The notes beneath the pieces are model-generated. The model had not been told where the DNA came from. It was given only the letters and a program-made list of their open reading frames with translations, and ran no database searches. Source: Methanosarcina horonobensis HB-1 = JCM 15518 (GTDB lineage: Archaea > Halobacteriota > Methanosarcinia > Methanosarcinales > Methanosarcinaceae). From it: a DNA stretch of 64,000 bases. The stretch spans positions 2,831,036 through 2,895,035 of the forward strand of contig NZ_CP009516.1 in assembly GCF_000970285.1 (NCBI RefSeq), given 5' to 3'. The position numbers and the translations under genes were made by a program. Every line of letters begins with the position of its first letter. Within the stretch, counting starts at the first letter, position 1. Below, piece by piece: positions 28,084 to 36,550 of the stretch.

Positions 28084-28394
28084 CCGCCAGCCTGACTTCC
28101 CTACACAAAAGAAGAAAGAAACAAAAGACAGAAAAAGAGATACTTAATGAAAGTAACAAACAATGAAATAAACTAGAAAAATTTTCAGTTAGAGTTGTGA
28201 TGTCTTCTTTGCATCTCTGCTTTCTATCAGATTATAACTTCTTCTAACTTCTAAATTGAGTTTGTCTCCTTTCTTTTTGTCTGCTAGGCTGCTCTCCTCC
28301 GTCGAGCGGGACAAAAAGGACAGCGGGCTGTTGCACTTACAGTGCAACTCCCAGAAAATCCGAGATTTCCTGTGATCCCGAAACGCAACTCAGG
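28084..28394 (+). repeat. Dispersed two-hairpin intergenic element, copy B
   Basis: CCGCCAGCCTGACTTCCCT at 28084 (right arm of hairpin 1 decayed), purine-rich AAGAAGAAAGAAAC, pyrimidine-rich tract, then GCTCTCCTCCGTCGAGCGGG (28291-28310) and GACAAAAAGG. The tail GATTTCCTGTGATCCCGA is shared with copy C. It lies between the converging mutase and nitroreductase genes. Confidence 0.7.
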
Positions 28395-29018
28395 TCAGAT
28401 ATAGCCAAGCGGCAGAATATAAAGAGGTTCTTCGTTTGCAGGCAGTTTGAGGACCCTTTTTACTTCTTCATCGTCAAAAGCCCCTACAGCGCAGGTGCCT
28501 ATCCCGAGTTCCATACCCAGCAGATAAACGTTCTGGGCTGCATGTCCGGCTTCCATATCTGCGTAACGGATGCCTCTTTTTCCGTATTTGCCTGTTATGC
28601 GCGGGTAGACTGCGGAGATTACAAGTGAAACTGCAGCTTTTCTGACCATGGGCTGAGAAAGAGCTGCTCCTGCCAGCTTATCTCTCATATCTCCTGAGAC
28701 TTCCCGGGTAAGGGTGTGTTCTTCTGCAATATACCTGTAAATCCCTGGCTCAAGCCCGTTTCCCTCTCCTACAACAGCATGAATTTCAAGAGGATAAAGC
28801 GCACCTGCGGAAGGAGATGTTCTTAATCCATCTTTTGAGCTTATCCCCTGAGCTGCCCAAAGAAAACGGGAGATGATCAACTCTGGTAGTCCCTTTTCGG
28901 TGTATCTGCGCACTGACCTTCGTTTTGCAAGTAATTCCTCTATCCGACTTACACCTGAAACTCCAGGCTCAGGCAGCTTGATCTTCATCGGCAGGTCTGC
29001 ATAATCTCTGGTTACCAT
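28395..29018 (-). CDS. SagB/ThcOx-type FMN nitroreductase
   Basis: 207 residues. LLAKRRSVRRYTEKGLPELIISRFLWAAQG, then SPSAGALYPLEIHAVVGEG (SagB hallmark) and YADMEAGHAAQNVYLLGMELGIGTCAVGAF place it in the SagB/ThcOx-like nitroreductases, FMN-dependent oxidoreductases. Stand-alone archaeal members without a peptide-cyclodehydratase partner are common, and none lies nearby, so an azoline-oxidase role is not supported. GGGGGTATATTC precedes ATG. It converges with the mutase gene across element copy B. Confidence 0.9.
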   Translation of the reverse strand: MVTRDYADLPMKIKLPEPGVSGVSRIEELLAKRRSVRRYTEKGLPELIISRFLWAAQGISSKDGLRTSPSAGALYPLEIHAVVGEGNGLEPGIYRYIAEEHTLTREVSGDMRDKLAGAALSQPMVRKAAVSLVISAVYPRITGKYGKRGIRYADMEAGHAAQNVYLLGMELGIGTCAVGAFDDEEVKRVLKLPANEEPLYILPLGYI

Positions 29019-29324
29019 GAATATACCCCCTTAGTTTTCCCTCAAATTTGATACTGCGTCTTAACCTAGTCTTATATTCGAATACCGTCAGATCAGGTTT
29101 TGTCAAACGATAAATTATAGATAGCTAATTTTATATCCCGCATCTAATAAAAAATCGCCTGCAATTAAAGACGTTTTCCAGAAAGATGGCATAAGCCACT
29201 TTGAGATCCTTCTAGGGCTTAAGAAGTTGACTTAAAATATAATTCAAGTATTGGTTAAGGTGAAGGCTGCCTAAAAATATCATCACTCAAAAAAGCATCT
29301 ATTGAAAATCAGAAATCAAATTGC
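29019..29324. other. Intergenic, nitroreductase promoter side
   Basis: AT-rich sequence between the nitroreductase start and the IS200 element. No gene seen. Confidence 0.4.
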
Positions 29325-30010
29325 GGGCGGCCACCCCACCCTAAAGGATGGGGTATGCTTCGGGCCGCCCGCCCGGTTGTTCTGGTAATTAGAAATCATC
29401 AAGTCTTCTTTGCTTGGATCTCATGAACCTATGCAATCGAGACTCTTCACTCGGTTTTCCTTGCGATTCTTTAATGTAATGCTTAATTGTATCAGCAGTT
29501 ACGTTTCCAACGGATCGATAGAACTTTCCACTTGACCATAGATTTCCACCCCAATATCGTTTTTTAAGATCAGGATGAAGCTTGAATAAGCTGTAAGAAC
29601 TACCTCCTTTCAAATACTGAATTACCTCTGACAGAGAATTACTTGGATGAAATTCAAGAAACAAATGAACATGATCATCTACTACTTCCATTGCATGTAT
29701 TTTGTAGCCATTTTTAGCACAAATTATACTGAGAATCAACTCGCAATCCTTTTTAATTCTCTTATTGTAGAATATATTGTATCGATACTTAGGCACCAAC
29801 ACGATGTGGTAAGTAATCTGACCATAGCCATGGCTAAAACTGCGTAATTCCAACTTATATCACATCCTAGCCAAAGGTGGCTGGCACCACCTCTGGTTAT
29901 GGTGCCAAAAAAACCTTATTTTACAAAAAAAGTGAGGATTTAGATAATTAAAGTGAAAAAACGAAGAGGCGAGGGTTCACTTCATCCCCGACCTGAAGGA
30001 CGGGGTATTC
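29325..30010 (-). mobile_element. IS200-type insertion sequence (tnpA only)
   Basis: One Y1 transposase gene between two imperfect palindromes: CACCCCACCCTAAAGGATGGGGT (about 29333-29356, itself inside GGGCGGCC...GGGCCGCCC) and CATCCCCGACCTGAAGGACGGGGT (about 29984-30007). There is a further hairpin GGTGGCTGGCACCACC in the tnpA leader (29876-29891), like the IS200 leader that limits translation. The exact ends were not determined. Confidence 0.75.
29389..29853 (-). CDS. tnpA: IS200-family Y1 transposase
   Basis: 154 residues, full length for the family. YHIVLVPKYRYNIF at the start, the HUH motif HVHLFLEF (His61, His63) that holds the metal, WSSGKFYRSVG, and the catalytic Tyr126 in TIKHYIKESQG. 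It cuts and joins single-stranded DNA at hairpin ends. All key residues are present, so it may still be active. The start ATG (29853) lies just after a hairpin that could hide its ribosome binding site. No accompanying tnpB; the nearest is the dead copy 3 kb away. Confidence 0.92.
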   Translation of the reverse strand: MELRSFSHGYGQITYHIVLVPKYRYNIFYNKRIKKDCELILSIICAKNGYKIHAMEVVDDHVHLFLEFHPSNSLSEVIQYLKGGSSYSLFKLHPDLKKRYWGGNLWSSGKFYRSVGNVTADTIKHYIKESQGKPSEESRLHRFMRSKQRRLDDF

Positions 30011-30062
30011 GTGACCCTCTGCGCTCCATTAGTAATAAAAAAGCTTTGTAAAAACAAAAAAT

Positions 30063-30387
30063 TTACTCATACTTATCAATTAAATATTGTGCACTATATT
30101 TCGCAAAAAGTTCCAGGTTGTCAGGTTCTTCCTGCAAATGGGTATAAAATTTTTCCAGATCTACCTCAACATACATGTGTAGTATCCGGGCGTTTCAACC
30201 TTTCGCTTGAAATAATCCTTTCGCAGATATTAATCATGCAGGACAGTGAGACTTCCATATTCCTCTCAAGAGCAGCTCTGAGCATTTAATCGTTTTTTAA
30301 TTCTTCAAGGTCATGGGGCTGGTATTTTCGGAGGAATCCTACATATTCCCCTAGCTGTTCAAGTTTGAAGTTGATCTCTTCTATCAT
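30063..30387 (-). pseudogene. HEPN (DUF86) toxin gene, broken
   Basis: ATG 30387 overlaps the MNT stop by 4 bases (ATGA). It reads MIEEINFKLEQLGEYVGFL, then meets TAA at the point where DUF86 proteins read KND(Y)xLR. The same frame goes on as MLRAALERNMEVSLSCMIN to RLKRPDTT, then a deletion/frameshift jumps to YVEVDLEKFYTHLQEEPDN and the end IDKYE at 30063. The jump removes the RxxxxH ribonuclease motif of HEPN toxins. The gene is thus dead by two separate lesions. Confidence 0.8.
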
Positions 30388-30833
30388 GGGAATTCGCTTT
30401 CTGCAATTTTTCTAAGGCTCTCTCTTGCATGTCTTTTGATACGGTACTGCTCATCATAATACCTGGACATTATCCTCGTTTCAAAACGCACTCTTTCCCG
30501 CTCATCGGATTTCAAAATAATTCCGTTGCGTATGATGTTGAACGCCAAGAGTAGAGGAGAGTCATTTAGCACGACAAGGTCTACATTGTTTGTTTTAAGA
30601 AGGTCTCCAAGGTCAACTATCAGCCTCAACTGAAGATCAAAAGCTTCTTTTTTTGTCAGAGTATTGTCAAAAAGGACAGCAATATCTAGGACAGCAATAT
30701 CTATATCACTCAGACAGTTAGCTTCCCCCCGAACAGTTGAACCAAACAGATAAGCAAGTATAACACTATCTACAACACGGACTAAATTATGTCGTAACAA
30801 TAGGAGATTGGAAAATATGTTGTTGATAAACAA
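30384..30833 (-). CDS. MNT-type nucleotidyltransferase (antitoxin of HEPN/MNT pair)
   Basis: 149 residues. YLFGSTVRGEANCLSDIDIAV is the minimal nucleotidyltransferase signature (GSxxRG...DxD), with VDLVVLND the third acidic strand. Such proteins adenylylate and silence the HEPN toxin encoded downstream. A 15-base tandem duplication makes the active-site strand read DIDIAVLDIAVLF, five extra residues beyond the family pattern. It starts at TTG 30833 without a clear ribosome binding site; the N-terminus may have been lost, because a DUF3303 fragment abuts it. The partner is dead, so it has no remaining function here. Confidence 0.78.
   Translation of the reverse strand: MFINNIFSNLLLLRHNLVRVVDSVILAYLFGSTVRGEANCLSDIDIAVLDIAVLFDNTLTKKEAFDLQLRLIVDLGDLLKTNNVDLVVLNDSPLLLAFNIIRNGIILKSDERERVRFETRIMSRYYDEQYRIKRHARESLRKIAESEFP
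30673..30702. repeat. 15-bp tandem duplication inside the MNT gene
   Basis: AGGACAGCAATATCT occurs twice back to back (30673-30687, 30688-30702), in frame, adding five codons directly after the catalytic DxD. Confidence 0.95.
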
Positions 30834-30838
30834 TATTT

Positions 30839-31047
30839 GACCCTGAAAGGGTCATAGAGGTTTTCAAAGCGGTGGGAACTGGTGGAAAGTACGGAGCTTC
30901 CAAAAGGGCTAAAAATCATTAACCAATGGTTTGATGCCGGAGGAGGGCGTGTCCTTATTCTATATGATGTGAAGACTGTTCAGGGCTATATGACTTACAA
31001 CTTCCCATTTATGAATAAATGGACCCGCCTGTGTGAAGCTCCATAAT
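30839..31047 (+). pseudogene. Truncated DUF3303 copy
   Basis: Reads DPERVIEVFK, shifts one base, then RWELVESTELPKGLKIINQWFDAGGGRV...YNFPFMN and stops at TAA 31047. It matches the intact gene at 31178 (FKRWEQVES, PKGLKVVNQWFDAGGGR) but lacks the start, and the last third diverges. It is a decayed tandem duplicate. Confidence 0.8.
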
Positions 31048-31177
31048 ATTGTAAGACTCGATAAACCTTTCTAATTTATTTTATCTTCCTCTAATAATTT
31101 TTTCTGGATACAAAACCGATATGGCTATATATGACATCCAACACACATTAAATATATAAATAGTAACTTCAATCGGG

Positions 31178-31474
31178 ATGAAAAACATGCTTTTGCTTGA
31201 CATAACAACGTTTGAGCTTGAAGACAGTGTGAAGGTATTTAAGCGATGGGAACAGGTGGAAAGTAAAGGTTCTCCAAAAGGGCTGAAAGTTGTTAACCAG
31301 TGGTTTGATGCCGGAGGAGGGCGTATAATCACTGTGTATGATGTAGAGTCCATTAAAGATTATGTTACCTATAATTTCTCGTTCACCGACTTGTGCCATG
31401 TGGAAGTGTTCCCTGTCATAGGAGCTGAAGAGTTTAAAAAATTTGCATCAAAATGTATGAAAAATTTAGCATGA
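31178..31474 (+). CDS. DUF3303 family protein
   Basis: 98 residues. LLLDITTFELEDSVKVFKRWEQVE, then LKVVNQWFDAGGGRIITVYDVES and HVEVFPVIGAEEFKKFA match the DUF3303 pattern, a small ferredoxin-like alpha/beta barrel domain of unknown function common in Methanosarcina, often in multiple copies. A TATATAAATAG box at 31152-31162 is only about 16 bases before the ATG, implying a very short leader. The truncated copy sits directly upstream in the same direction. Confidence 0.85.
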   Translation: MKNMLLLDITTFELEDSVKVFKRWEQVESKGSPKGLKVVNQWFDAGGGRIITVYDVESIKDYVTYNFSFTDLCHVEVFPVIGAEEFKKFASKCMKNLA

Positions 31475-31794
31475 ATAATTTAACTGCATAAAATTCTCCA
31501 TAATATACTTACTCCCGCATGATTCCCGATCCATTTACCTGCCAACAATAAATAGAGCAGGTTATCCCGTTTTTATAAAGAGCTTCCAGGTAATTTTATT
31601 CGAATTTACTTATATTTTTTATGCACTTATCGGGTTTATGTCGATTCAATTTTTAATGTACACCTGTATCGTTAAATTTGAATATATTTATTTTTAACGA
31701 CTCTTTTAGTAGTTATTTTTAAATATATCGGGTTTCAACTATAAAGTAACAAAAGTGCCTGCAAGAGATCTACACACAGAAGGAGAAAGAAATC
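31475..31794. other. Intergenic, promoter of ATPase gene
   Basis: AT-rich; TATATTTTTTATG and TTTAAATATAT-like boxes at about 31610-31730. AGGAGAAAGAAATC precedes the next start. No gene seen. Confidence 0.45.
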
Positions 31795-32973
31795 ATGCCT
31801 GAATCTTTATTTGTAGTGGGTGGAGAAGTCCGGCCTCCTTATTTCATAGGAAGAAAAAATGAAATTGAAAAAATGAAAGTGGACATAAGGACCCTGGCAC
31901 AGAACAATGTTATCATAGGGCCGCGCAGAATAGGGAAAACTTCACTGCTCAAAAACCTTAAAATAAGTGTTGAAGGCGAAGTTCTCTTCGTTACTATCAA
32001 TTGCAGGGAAATGACAGGTTTGAGTGATTTTTTCAGAGTGGTTACACGAGCTTTGCTTGCAGCATACGAAGAGAAACATCATGTTAAAGGGCTTGTGCAG
32101 AAATATTCTCAGGTATTCAGAGGAAAAATTACGGCTGCGTACAAATCACTTTCTGAGGTTGGAGGCAGTATCGAACACATAGGGAATATTTATCTCAGAT
32201 TCCGGGAAAAAGACATTAACGAACAGGAACTGGTTACTGAGACTTTTGATTTCATCAGGAGATTCTCAGAAGAAAAGAAAGAACCGATAATTCTTGCTTT
32301 TGATGAGTTTCAGGAGTTAAGAAGATTTAACGGATATATTTTCAATACTTTAAAAAGCCAGATGGACAGCCAGCCTTCTATCAGGTATATTTTCTCAGGC
32401 TCTTCAGTATCCCTGTTGCATGAAGTATTTCTAAAGCCGGATTCTCCGCTGTACCTTATGGCTGCTAGAGTTCAACTTAAGCCCATAGAGGAGGAGCACG
32501 TCACAAAATATATAAGAGACCGTCTATTGACACAAAATATACAGATTACTGACGGAGCACTGAAAAGAATATATGCGTGTACTGGTGGTTTTCCTTTTTA
32601 TTTTCAGAAAATCGGATTTATCCTGTATCAGAACTCAGTTCTAAAAAACAAAAATATCATTGACGAGGAAGAGGTTGAAAGTGCTTTTAACTCCATGTTA
32701 AATGAATTCGATAGTGAATTTGAGGCACGTTATGAATGGAAGTTCAGCGATCAGCAAAAAACAGTACTGAAATTTTTGTCCGGGGAGAAATACCGAAGAT
32801 TAAGTGAAATTTCATCTGATATGCAGACACCTGCCTCATCGCTGACAACATCGATGAAAGATCTTTACAATACTATGACAATTGAAAAACCGGAAGAAGG
32901 AATGTACGGTATTCTGGACAATGTATTAAGAATCTGGATCAAGCGAAACATCCTTAATTCGTTCGGTGAGTAA
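31795..32973 (+). CDS. Archaeal STAND-like ATPase with C-terminal winged helix
   Basis: 392 residues. IGPRRIGKTS (Walker A, 41-50), PIILAFDEFQEL (Walker B, Asp170-Glu171), YIFSGSSVSLL (sensor), then LKPIEEEHVTKYIRDRL and a winged-helix region around KFLSGEKYRRLSEISSDMQTPASSLTTSM. This matches the archaeal ATPase family (PF01637 type), AAA+/STAND proteins often near mobile or defence genes. Function unproven. The gene is single, with a strong AGGAGAAAG ribosome binding site. Two 30-base tandem repeats follow it. Confidence 0.85.
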   Translation: MPESLFVVGGEVRPPYFIGRKNEIEKMKVDIRTLAQNNVIIGPRRIGKTSLLKNLKISVEGEVLFVTINCREMTGLSDFFRVVTRALLAAYEEKHHVKGLVQKYSQVFRGKITAAYKSLSEVGGSIEHIGNIYLRFREKDINEQELVTETFDFIRRFSEEKKEPIILAFDEFQELRRFNGYIFNTLKSQMDSQPSIRYIFSGSSVSLLHEVFLKPDSPLYLMAARVQLKPIEEEHVTKYIRDRLLTQNIQITDGALKRIYACTGGFPFYFQKIGFILYQNSVLKNKNIIDEEEVESAFNSMLNEFDSEFEARYEWKFSDQQKTVLKFLSGEKYRRLSEISSDMQTPASSLTTSMKDLYNTMTIEKPEEGMYGILDNVLRIWIKRNILNSFGE

Positions 32974-33035
32974 ATGCGAAAGTAGACAATCCTTATGCTT
33001 AATGCACATTTAGAGAATGTCTGGATAAGTGGTAG

Positions 33036-33095
33036 TAAAGGTATTGATGATATGATGTAAGGGATTAAAGGTATTGATGACATGATGTAAAGAAT
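33036..33095. repeat. Two 30-bp tandem repeats between converging genes
   Basis: TAAAGGTATTGATGAYATG... at 33036-33065 and 33066-33095, differing at a few bases. They end exactly at the histidine-kinase stop. Confidence 0.8.
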
Positions 33096-34336
33096 TATTC
33101 TTTAAGTTTATTCAATGGAAGAGTAAAGGTGAATATGCTTCCTTTTCCAATTTCACTTTGAACATTGATATTTCCATCATGTATTTTTACAAATTTTTTT
33201 ACAATTGCCAGGCCTAAACCGGTTCCTTTGTATTCGCATGATAAAGAAGAATCTACTTGCTGGAACGGTTCAAACAGGAGTTTTTGATTCTCAGAAGAAA
33301 TGCCAATACCATTGTCTATTACTGAAACTGATAAATCATCATTAATTATATCTGCTTTCAAACACACTTTCCCATTAGACGGGGTGAACTTGATAGCATT
33401 ACTGATAAGATTATACAATATTTGCTTAAACATAGATTTGTCAGCATAAAGCAAATCTACTTCTTTACCAATTATAACCTCCAGGTCAATATTCTTTTCA
33501 ATAGATAGGGGTGAAATAGTTTCCAGTACCTCGGAGATAGTTTCGGGGACTGCAAAACATTCAGGACGCGGCTCCATTTTTCTCGCTTCAATTTTTGATA
33601 GATCTAAAATGTCATTTATCAGATCAAGCAAATGTTTTCCGCTAGATTTTATATTTCTGACATATCTGGCTTGTTTTTCATTCAGTCCTCCGGACGATTC
33701 GGTGAGTAACAGATCAGAGTATCCGATAACTGAATTTAAGGGTGTTCTTAACTCATGACTCATTTTTGCAAGAAATTCACTTTTTGCTTTATTTGCATCT
33801 TCAGCTGCATTTTTTGCATTGGTAAGGTTTTGTTCGCTGTCCTTTAACATCTGCTCTATCTTTTTTTGATCAGTTACATCATCAACAGTCAATAACACCT
33901 TTGGCTGATTATCGGGATTTATAAAGGTGGTAGAAATTACTAAAAATCTTTTTAATAGCTGATTGTTTACTCTAATCGTAAGCTCGCCTTCTTTTTTGTA
34001 AACATTCTTTGAAGTCTGGAAAGTATGCATAACTGTAGTTCTAACAGGACAGCCCCCACAATTAGGATTCTTTCCACACCCTCTATTTTCAAAGGAATTT
34101 ACACAGGAAAAAAGTTCTCCACCTAATAGCCCCAGTGAATATTCTTTTTGTATACCAAGAACTTCAGAAGTTGTCTGATTTATGTTTTCAATCTTTCCTT
34201 CCTGGTTTACAACTATCATTATAAGAGGTGCATTTTCAAAAATAGAGTAAAAAAGCTTCATATCCTCTGACAGGTTCTTTTGTATTGAAATTTCATGTTC
34301 AGTAGAGTTTTGACTGAGTTTTTCTGTTTTTTCCAT
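33095..34336 (-). CDS. Soluble histidine kinase with cysteine-cluster PAS domain
   Basis: 413 residues, no membrane segment. A PAS domain (about 25-160) contains Cys78, Cys87, Cys93 and Cys96 in [19 protein letters not shown], a possible metal or iron-sulfur site. HisKA with [19 protein letters not shown] (His194), HATPase_c with [19 protein letters not shown] and [12 protein letters not shown]. The cysteine set suggests redox or metal sensing, by analogy only. No receiver gene is adjacent. It converges with the ATPase. Confidence 0.9.
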   Translation of the reverse strand: MEKTEKLSQNSTEHEISIQKNLSEDMKLFYSIFENAPLIMIVVNQEGKIENINQTTSEVLGIQKEYSLGLLGGELFSCVNSFENRGCGKNPNCGGCPVRTTVMHTFQTSKNVYKKEGELTIRVNNQLLKRFLVISTTFINPDNQPKVLLTVDDVTDQKKIEQMLKDSEQNLTNAKNAAEDANKAKSEFLAKMSHELRTPLNSVIGYSDLLLTESSGGLNEKQARYVRNIKSSGKHLLDLINDILDLSKIEARKMEPRPECFAVPETISEVLETISPLSIEKNIDLEVIIGKEVDLLYADKSMFKQILYNLISNAIKFTPSNGKVCLKADIINDDLSVSVIDNGIGISSENQKLLFEPFQQVDSSLSCEYKGTGLGLAIVKKFVKIHDGNINVQSEIGKGSIFTFTLPLNKLKE

Positions 34337-34754
34337 TCAAACACCCTAACATCTGTTAGACTCAACTGCGCTGTAGAAATGATTTATCTTGCTTACTATA
34401 ATAGACAGTTATCATATATTCATTCTTTTTGTCATATATAAATTCATAAAATAAAAAACAGTACTTAAAATTCTATTTCTCTTATGTTATATTTCGACTA
34501 CCATTTATATATTATTTTGAATAATTTTCTAAATTTTAAAGACAGCAAAAATCTTATCTAATTAAGGCAACAGGGAAAAAATAAAACTTTGATTGGAAAC
34601 TGGCTAATGATCCCTTTTCTCTCCAATTTTGTTTTCCGGAATAATTTTTCTCTGAAAGCCTTACTTGCCAGGGGCTTTTTTGTAGTCAGTTTTTATAACA
34701 TTTTATTTATCTGTGAATTGATCTGTTGACCTTGATTTGTTAACCCATATAGAT
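34337..34754. other. Intergenic, no gene seen
   Basis: AT-rich upstream region of the kinase with TATATAAATTC-like promoter sequence around 34435, then T-rich sequence (34660-34700) downstream of the transporter gene. Shadow frames only. Confidence 0.45.
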
Positions 34755-35390
34755 TCATTTATGGGCCAGCGCAAGTTTTACTCCTATTACGGTAAAAATG
34801 CCCGCTTTTCCCCAGTTAATATACTTCCCAATGCCCGGTCTCTGTACGATTTTATCTCCGATGGTCCCTGCAAAGACAGAGATTGTGGAAAAGATCAACC
34901 AGGACTGGATAAGGAACACTATTCCCAGGAATATCATCTGCATTGGGACACTTCCCGATTCCAGATTTACGAACTGAGGGAGGAAGGCAAGGAAGAAGAG
35001 AGCGACTTTAGGGTTCAGGACATTCATAAAAATCCCGCGCCTGTAAAGAGCGAAGGTATTGGTTTCCCGGACAGGGACAGAAGATACAAGCTCTCCGCTT
35101 TCCCTCAAAGCCTGCCAGGCAAGGTAAAGCAAATAGGCTGCTCCGGCATATTTTACGATTTCGAAAGCTAGGGCCGATTTATATATAAGGGCGGAAATCC
35201 CGAGTGCAGCTGCACTGGTATGAACGAGTATGCCTGTGCACAGACCTGTTGCTGTTGCAATCCCTGCCATTTTGCCCTGCGAAATGCTCTGGGTGAGCAC
35301 GAATAAAATGTCGGGGCCCGGAAGAAATGTAAGGGCTGCGGAGGCTGCAATGAAATAGATTAACTGTGATTGTTCTATCAAATTTCTCAC
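34755..35390 (-). CDS. LysE/RhtB-family amino-acid exporter
   Basis: 211 residues and about six membrane helices: FIAASAALTFLPGPDILFVLTQS (family signature with PGP), then GIATATGLCTGILVHTSAAALG, AYLLYLAWQALR, GIFMNVLNPKVALFFLAFLPQF and two more. Family members export amino acids or homoserine lactones by proton exchange; the substrate is unknown. The start is GTG 35390 after AAAAGGAAAA; a TTG four codons in is possible. It shares orientation with the hydrolase upstream (73 bases apart). Confidence 0.9.
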   Translation of the reverse strand: MRNLIEQSQLIYFIAASAALTFLPGPDILFVLTQSISQGKMAGIATATGLCTGILVHTSAAALGISALIYKSALAFEIVKYAGAAYLLYLAWQALRESGELVSSVPVRETNTFALYRRGIFMNVLNPKVALFFLAFLPQFVNLESGSVPMQMIFLGIVFLIQSWLIFSTISVFAGTIGDKIVQRPGIGKYINWGKAGIFTVIGVKLALAHK

Positions 35391-35462
35391 TTTTCCTTTT
35401 AAACCGTATTCAGAAGGTGAATTTTAGTGGACTTATTATAAAAGAATATATTTTTAAAGGTT

Positions 35463-36248
35463 TTATTTTAGAATTTCTTCTTCCAGCAAATCATAAAACC
35501 TATCCTTTGCTTCTCTCTCTATCCAGGGTTTATGTCCGCATTTTTCCAGTAAAATAAACCTGAAGTCCTCCAAAACTCCGGACAGAGGTTCTTCAACTCC
35601 TTTGAAGGGGTGGGGATCATAATCCCCATGAATTGCAACTACCGGACATGTGATTTTCGTCCCCAGTTTCAGCAATTCGCCGCTACTCCTTAAGTCGCTG
35701 GCTTCTTCCCATACACCTTTAAAGATCTCGTAACTGCATTCGATCGGTTCTTCTTCATGAGGGAGAGGGTCATAGGTGTCCGCTTTCGATATTAACATTC
35801 CAATTTTACAGAAGGCTTCGTTTCTGTTTTTAGCTGAAAGATTGTCAAGGGCCTCATTCAGGGAAAGGAAGTTTTCCAGGTCTTCTTTTCCGAGCCGGCT
35901 TATCCGGGTACTCATTATTTTTGTGGCATACTTCCCTTCGTAGGGACCACTTCCGATTAAAATCAGCTTTTTAACGAATTGGGGATGGAGAGATATAAAG
36001 ATAAAACTGAGCATTGCACCCCAGGAAAATCCGATCAGGGTTACAGGCAGATCAGCATGTTCTTTCAGAATATCTCTTAGCTCTTCTACCTGATCTTCAA
36101 GGGTTGCTTTAGTCTGGAGAGGTTCAAGGACTCCAGTAATGGCTGAAAGTTCCTTCGCAACAGGAGCCATTTCTCCGGGGGCGCCGGGTCCTCCGTGAAT
36201 AACGGCTACAGTAAAGGGCGGGCTTCCGTATTTTCTCAGATTTTCCAT
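35463..36248 (-). CDS. Alpha/beta hydrolase
   Basis: 261 residues. AVIHGGPGAPGEM (oxyanion HGGPG), LIGFSWGAML with nucleophile Ser75, VVAIHGDYDPHPF (acid Asp) and LEKCGHKPWIE (His), a complete catalytic triad. HGGPG is typical of proline-iminopeptidase-like hydrolases, but the substrate cannot be fixed. Same direction as, and 73 bases before, the LysE gene, so the two may form an operon. Its 5' end faces a divergent MFS transporter. Confidence 0.88.
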   Translation of the reverse strand: MENLRKYGSPPFTVAVIHGGPGAPGEMAPVAKELSAITGVLEPLQTKATLEDQVEELRDILKEHADLPVTLIGFSWGAMLSFIFISLHPQFVKKLILIGSGPYEGKYATKIMSTRISRLGKEDLENFLSLNEALDNLSAKNRNEAFCKIGMLISKADTYDPLPHEEEPIECSYEIFKGVWEEASDLRSSGELLKLGTKITCPVVAIHGDYDPHPFKGVEEPLSGVLEDFRFILLEKCGHKPWIEREAKDRFYDLLEEEILK

Positions 36249-36550
36249 ATCTGTACCAGATTTAAGCTTCTTTGGTTTAAAAGCAGATCGTTTTCAAATT
36301 TATTGATACTGAACTTTACTTTCGCAACTGTTATATACAACTCGGTTCCTTCGATAATCATCCGGTTAGTTACACATGTAACCATCTTCCCGACTGACAA
36401 CAGCTATGACAACCGCTTAACGATTAATAATAACTTAAAATCGATAAAAGATTAAAGATTAATAACTGCTTAAAGATCGGTAATAATTTGAAGATTCATA
36501 ATAATTTAAAAAACTTCCTTAATGGATAAAATAGAAAAAAGGATCCTGTT
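36249..36550. other. Divergent intergenic region with imperfect repeats
   Basis: Contains degenerate repeats at about 36415-36515 (AATAATAACTTAAA, AGATTAATAACTGCTTAAA, GGTAATAATTTGAA and so on), period about 25 bases. AAAGGATCCTGTT precedes the next ATG. No gene. Confidence 0.5.

Noticed and set aside
27938-28147. 69-codon plus-strand ORF downstream of the mutase
   Set aside because: Runs into element copy B; no ribosome binding site or family signature.
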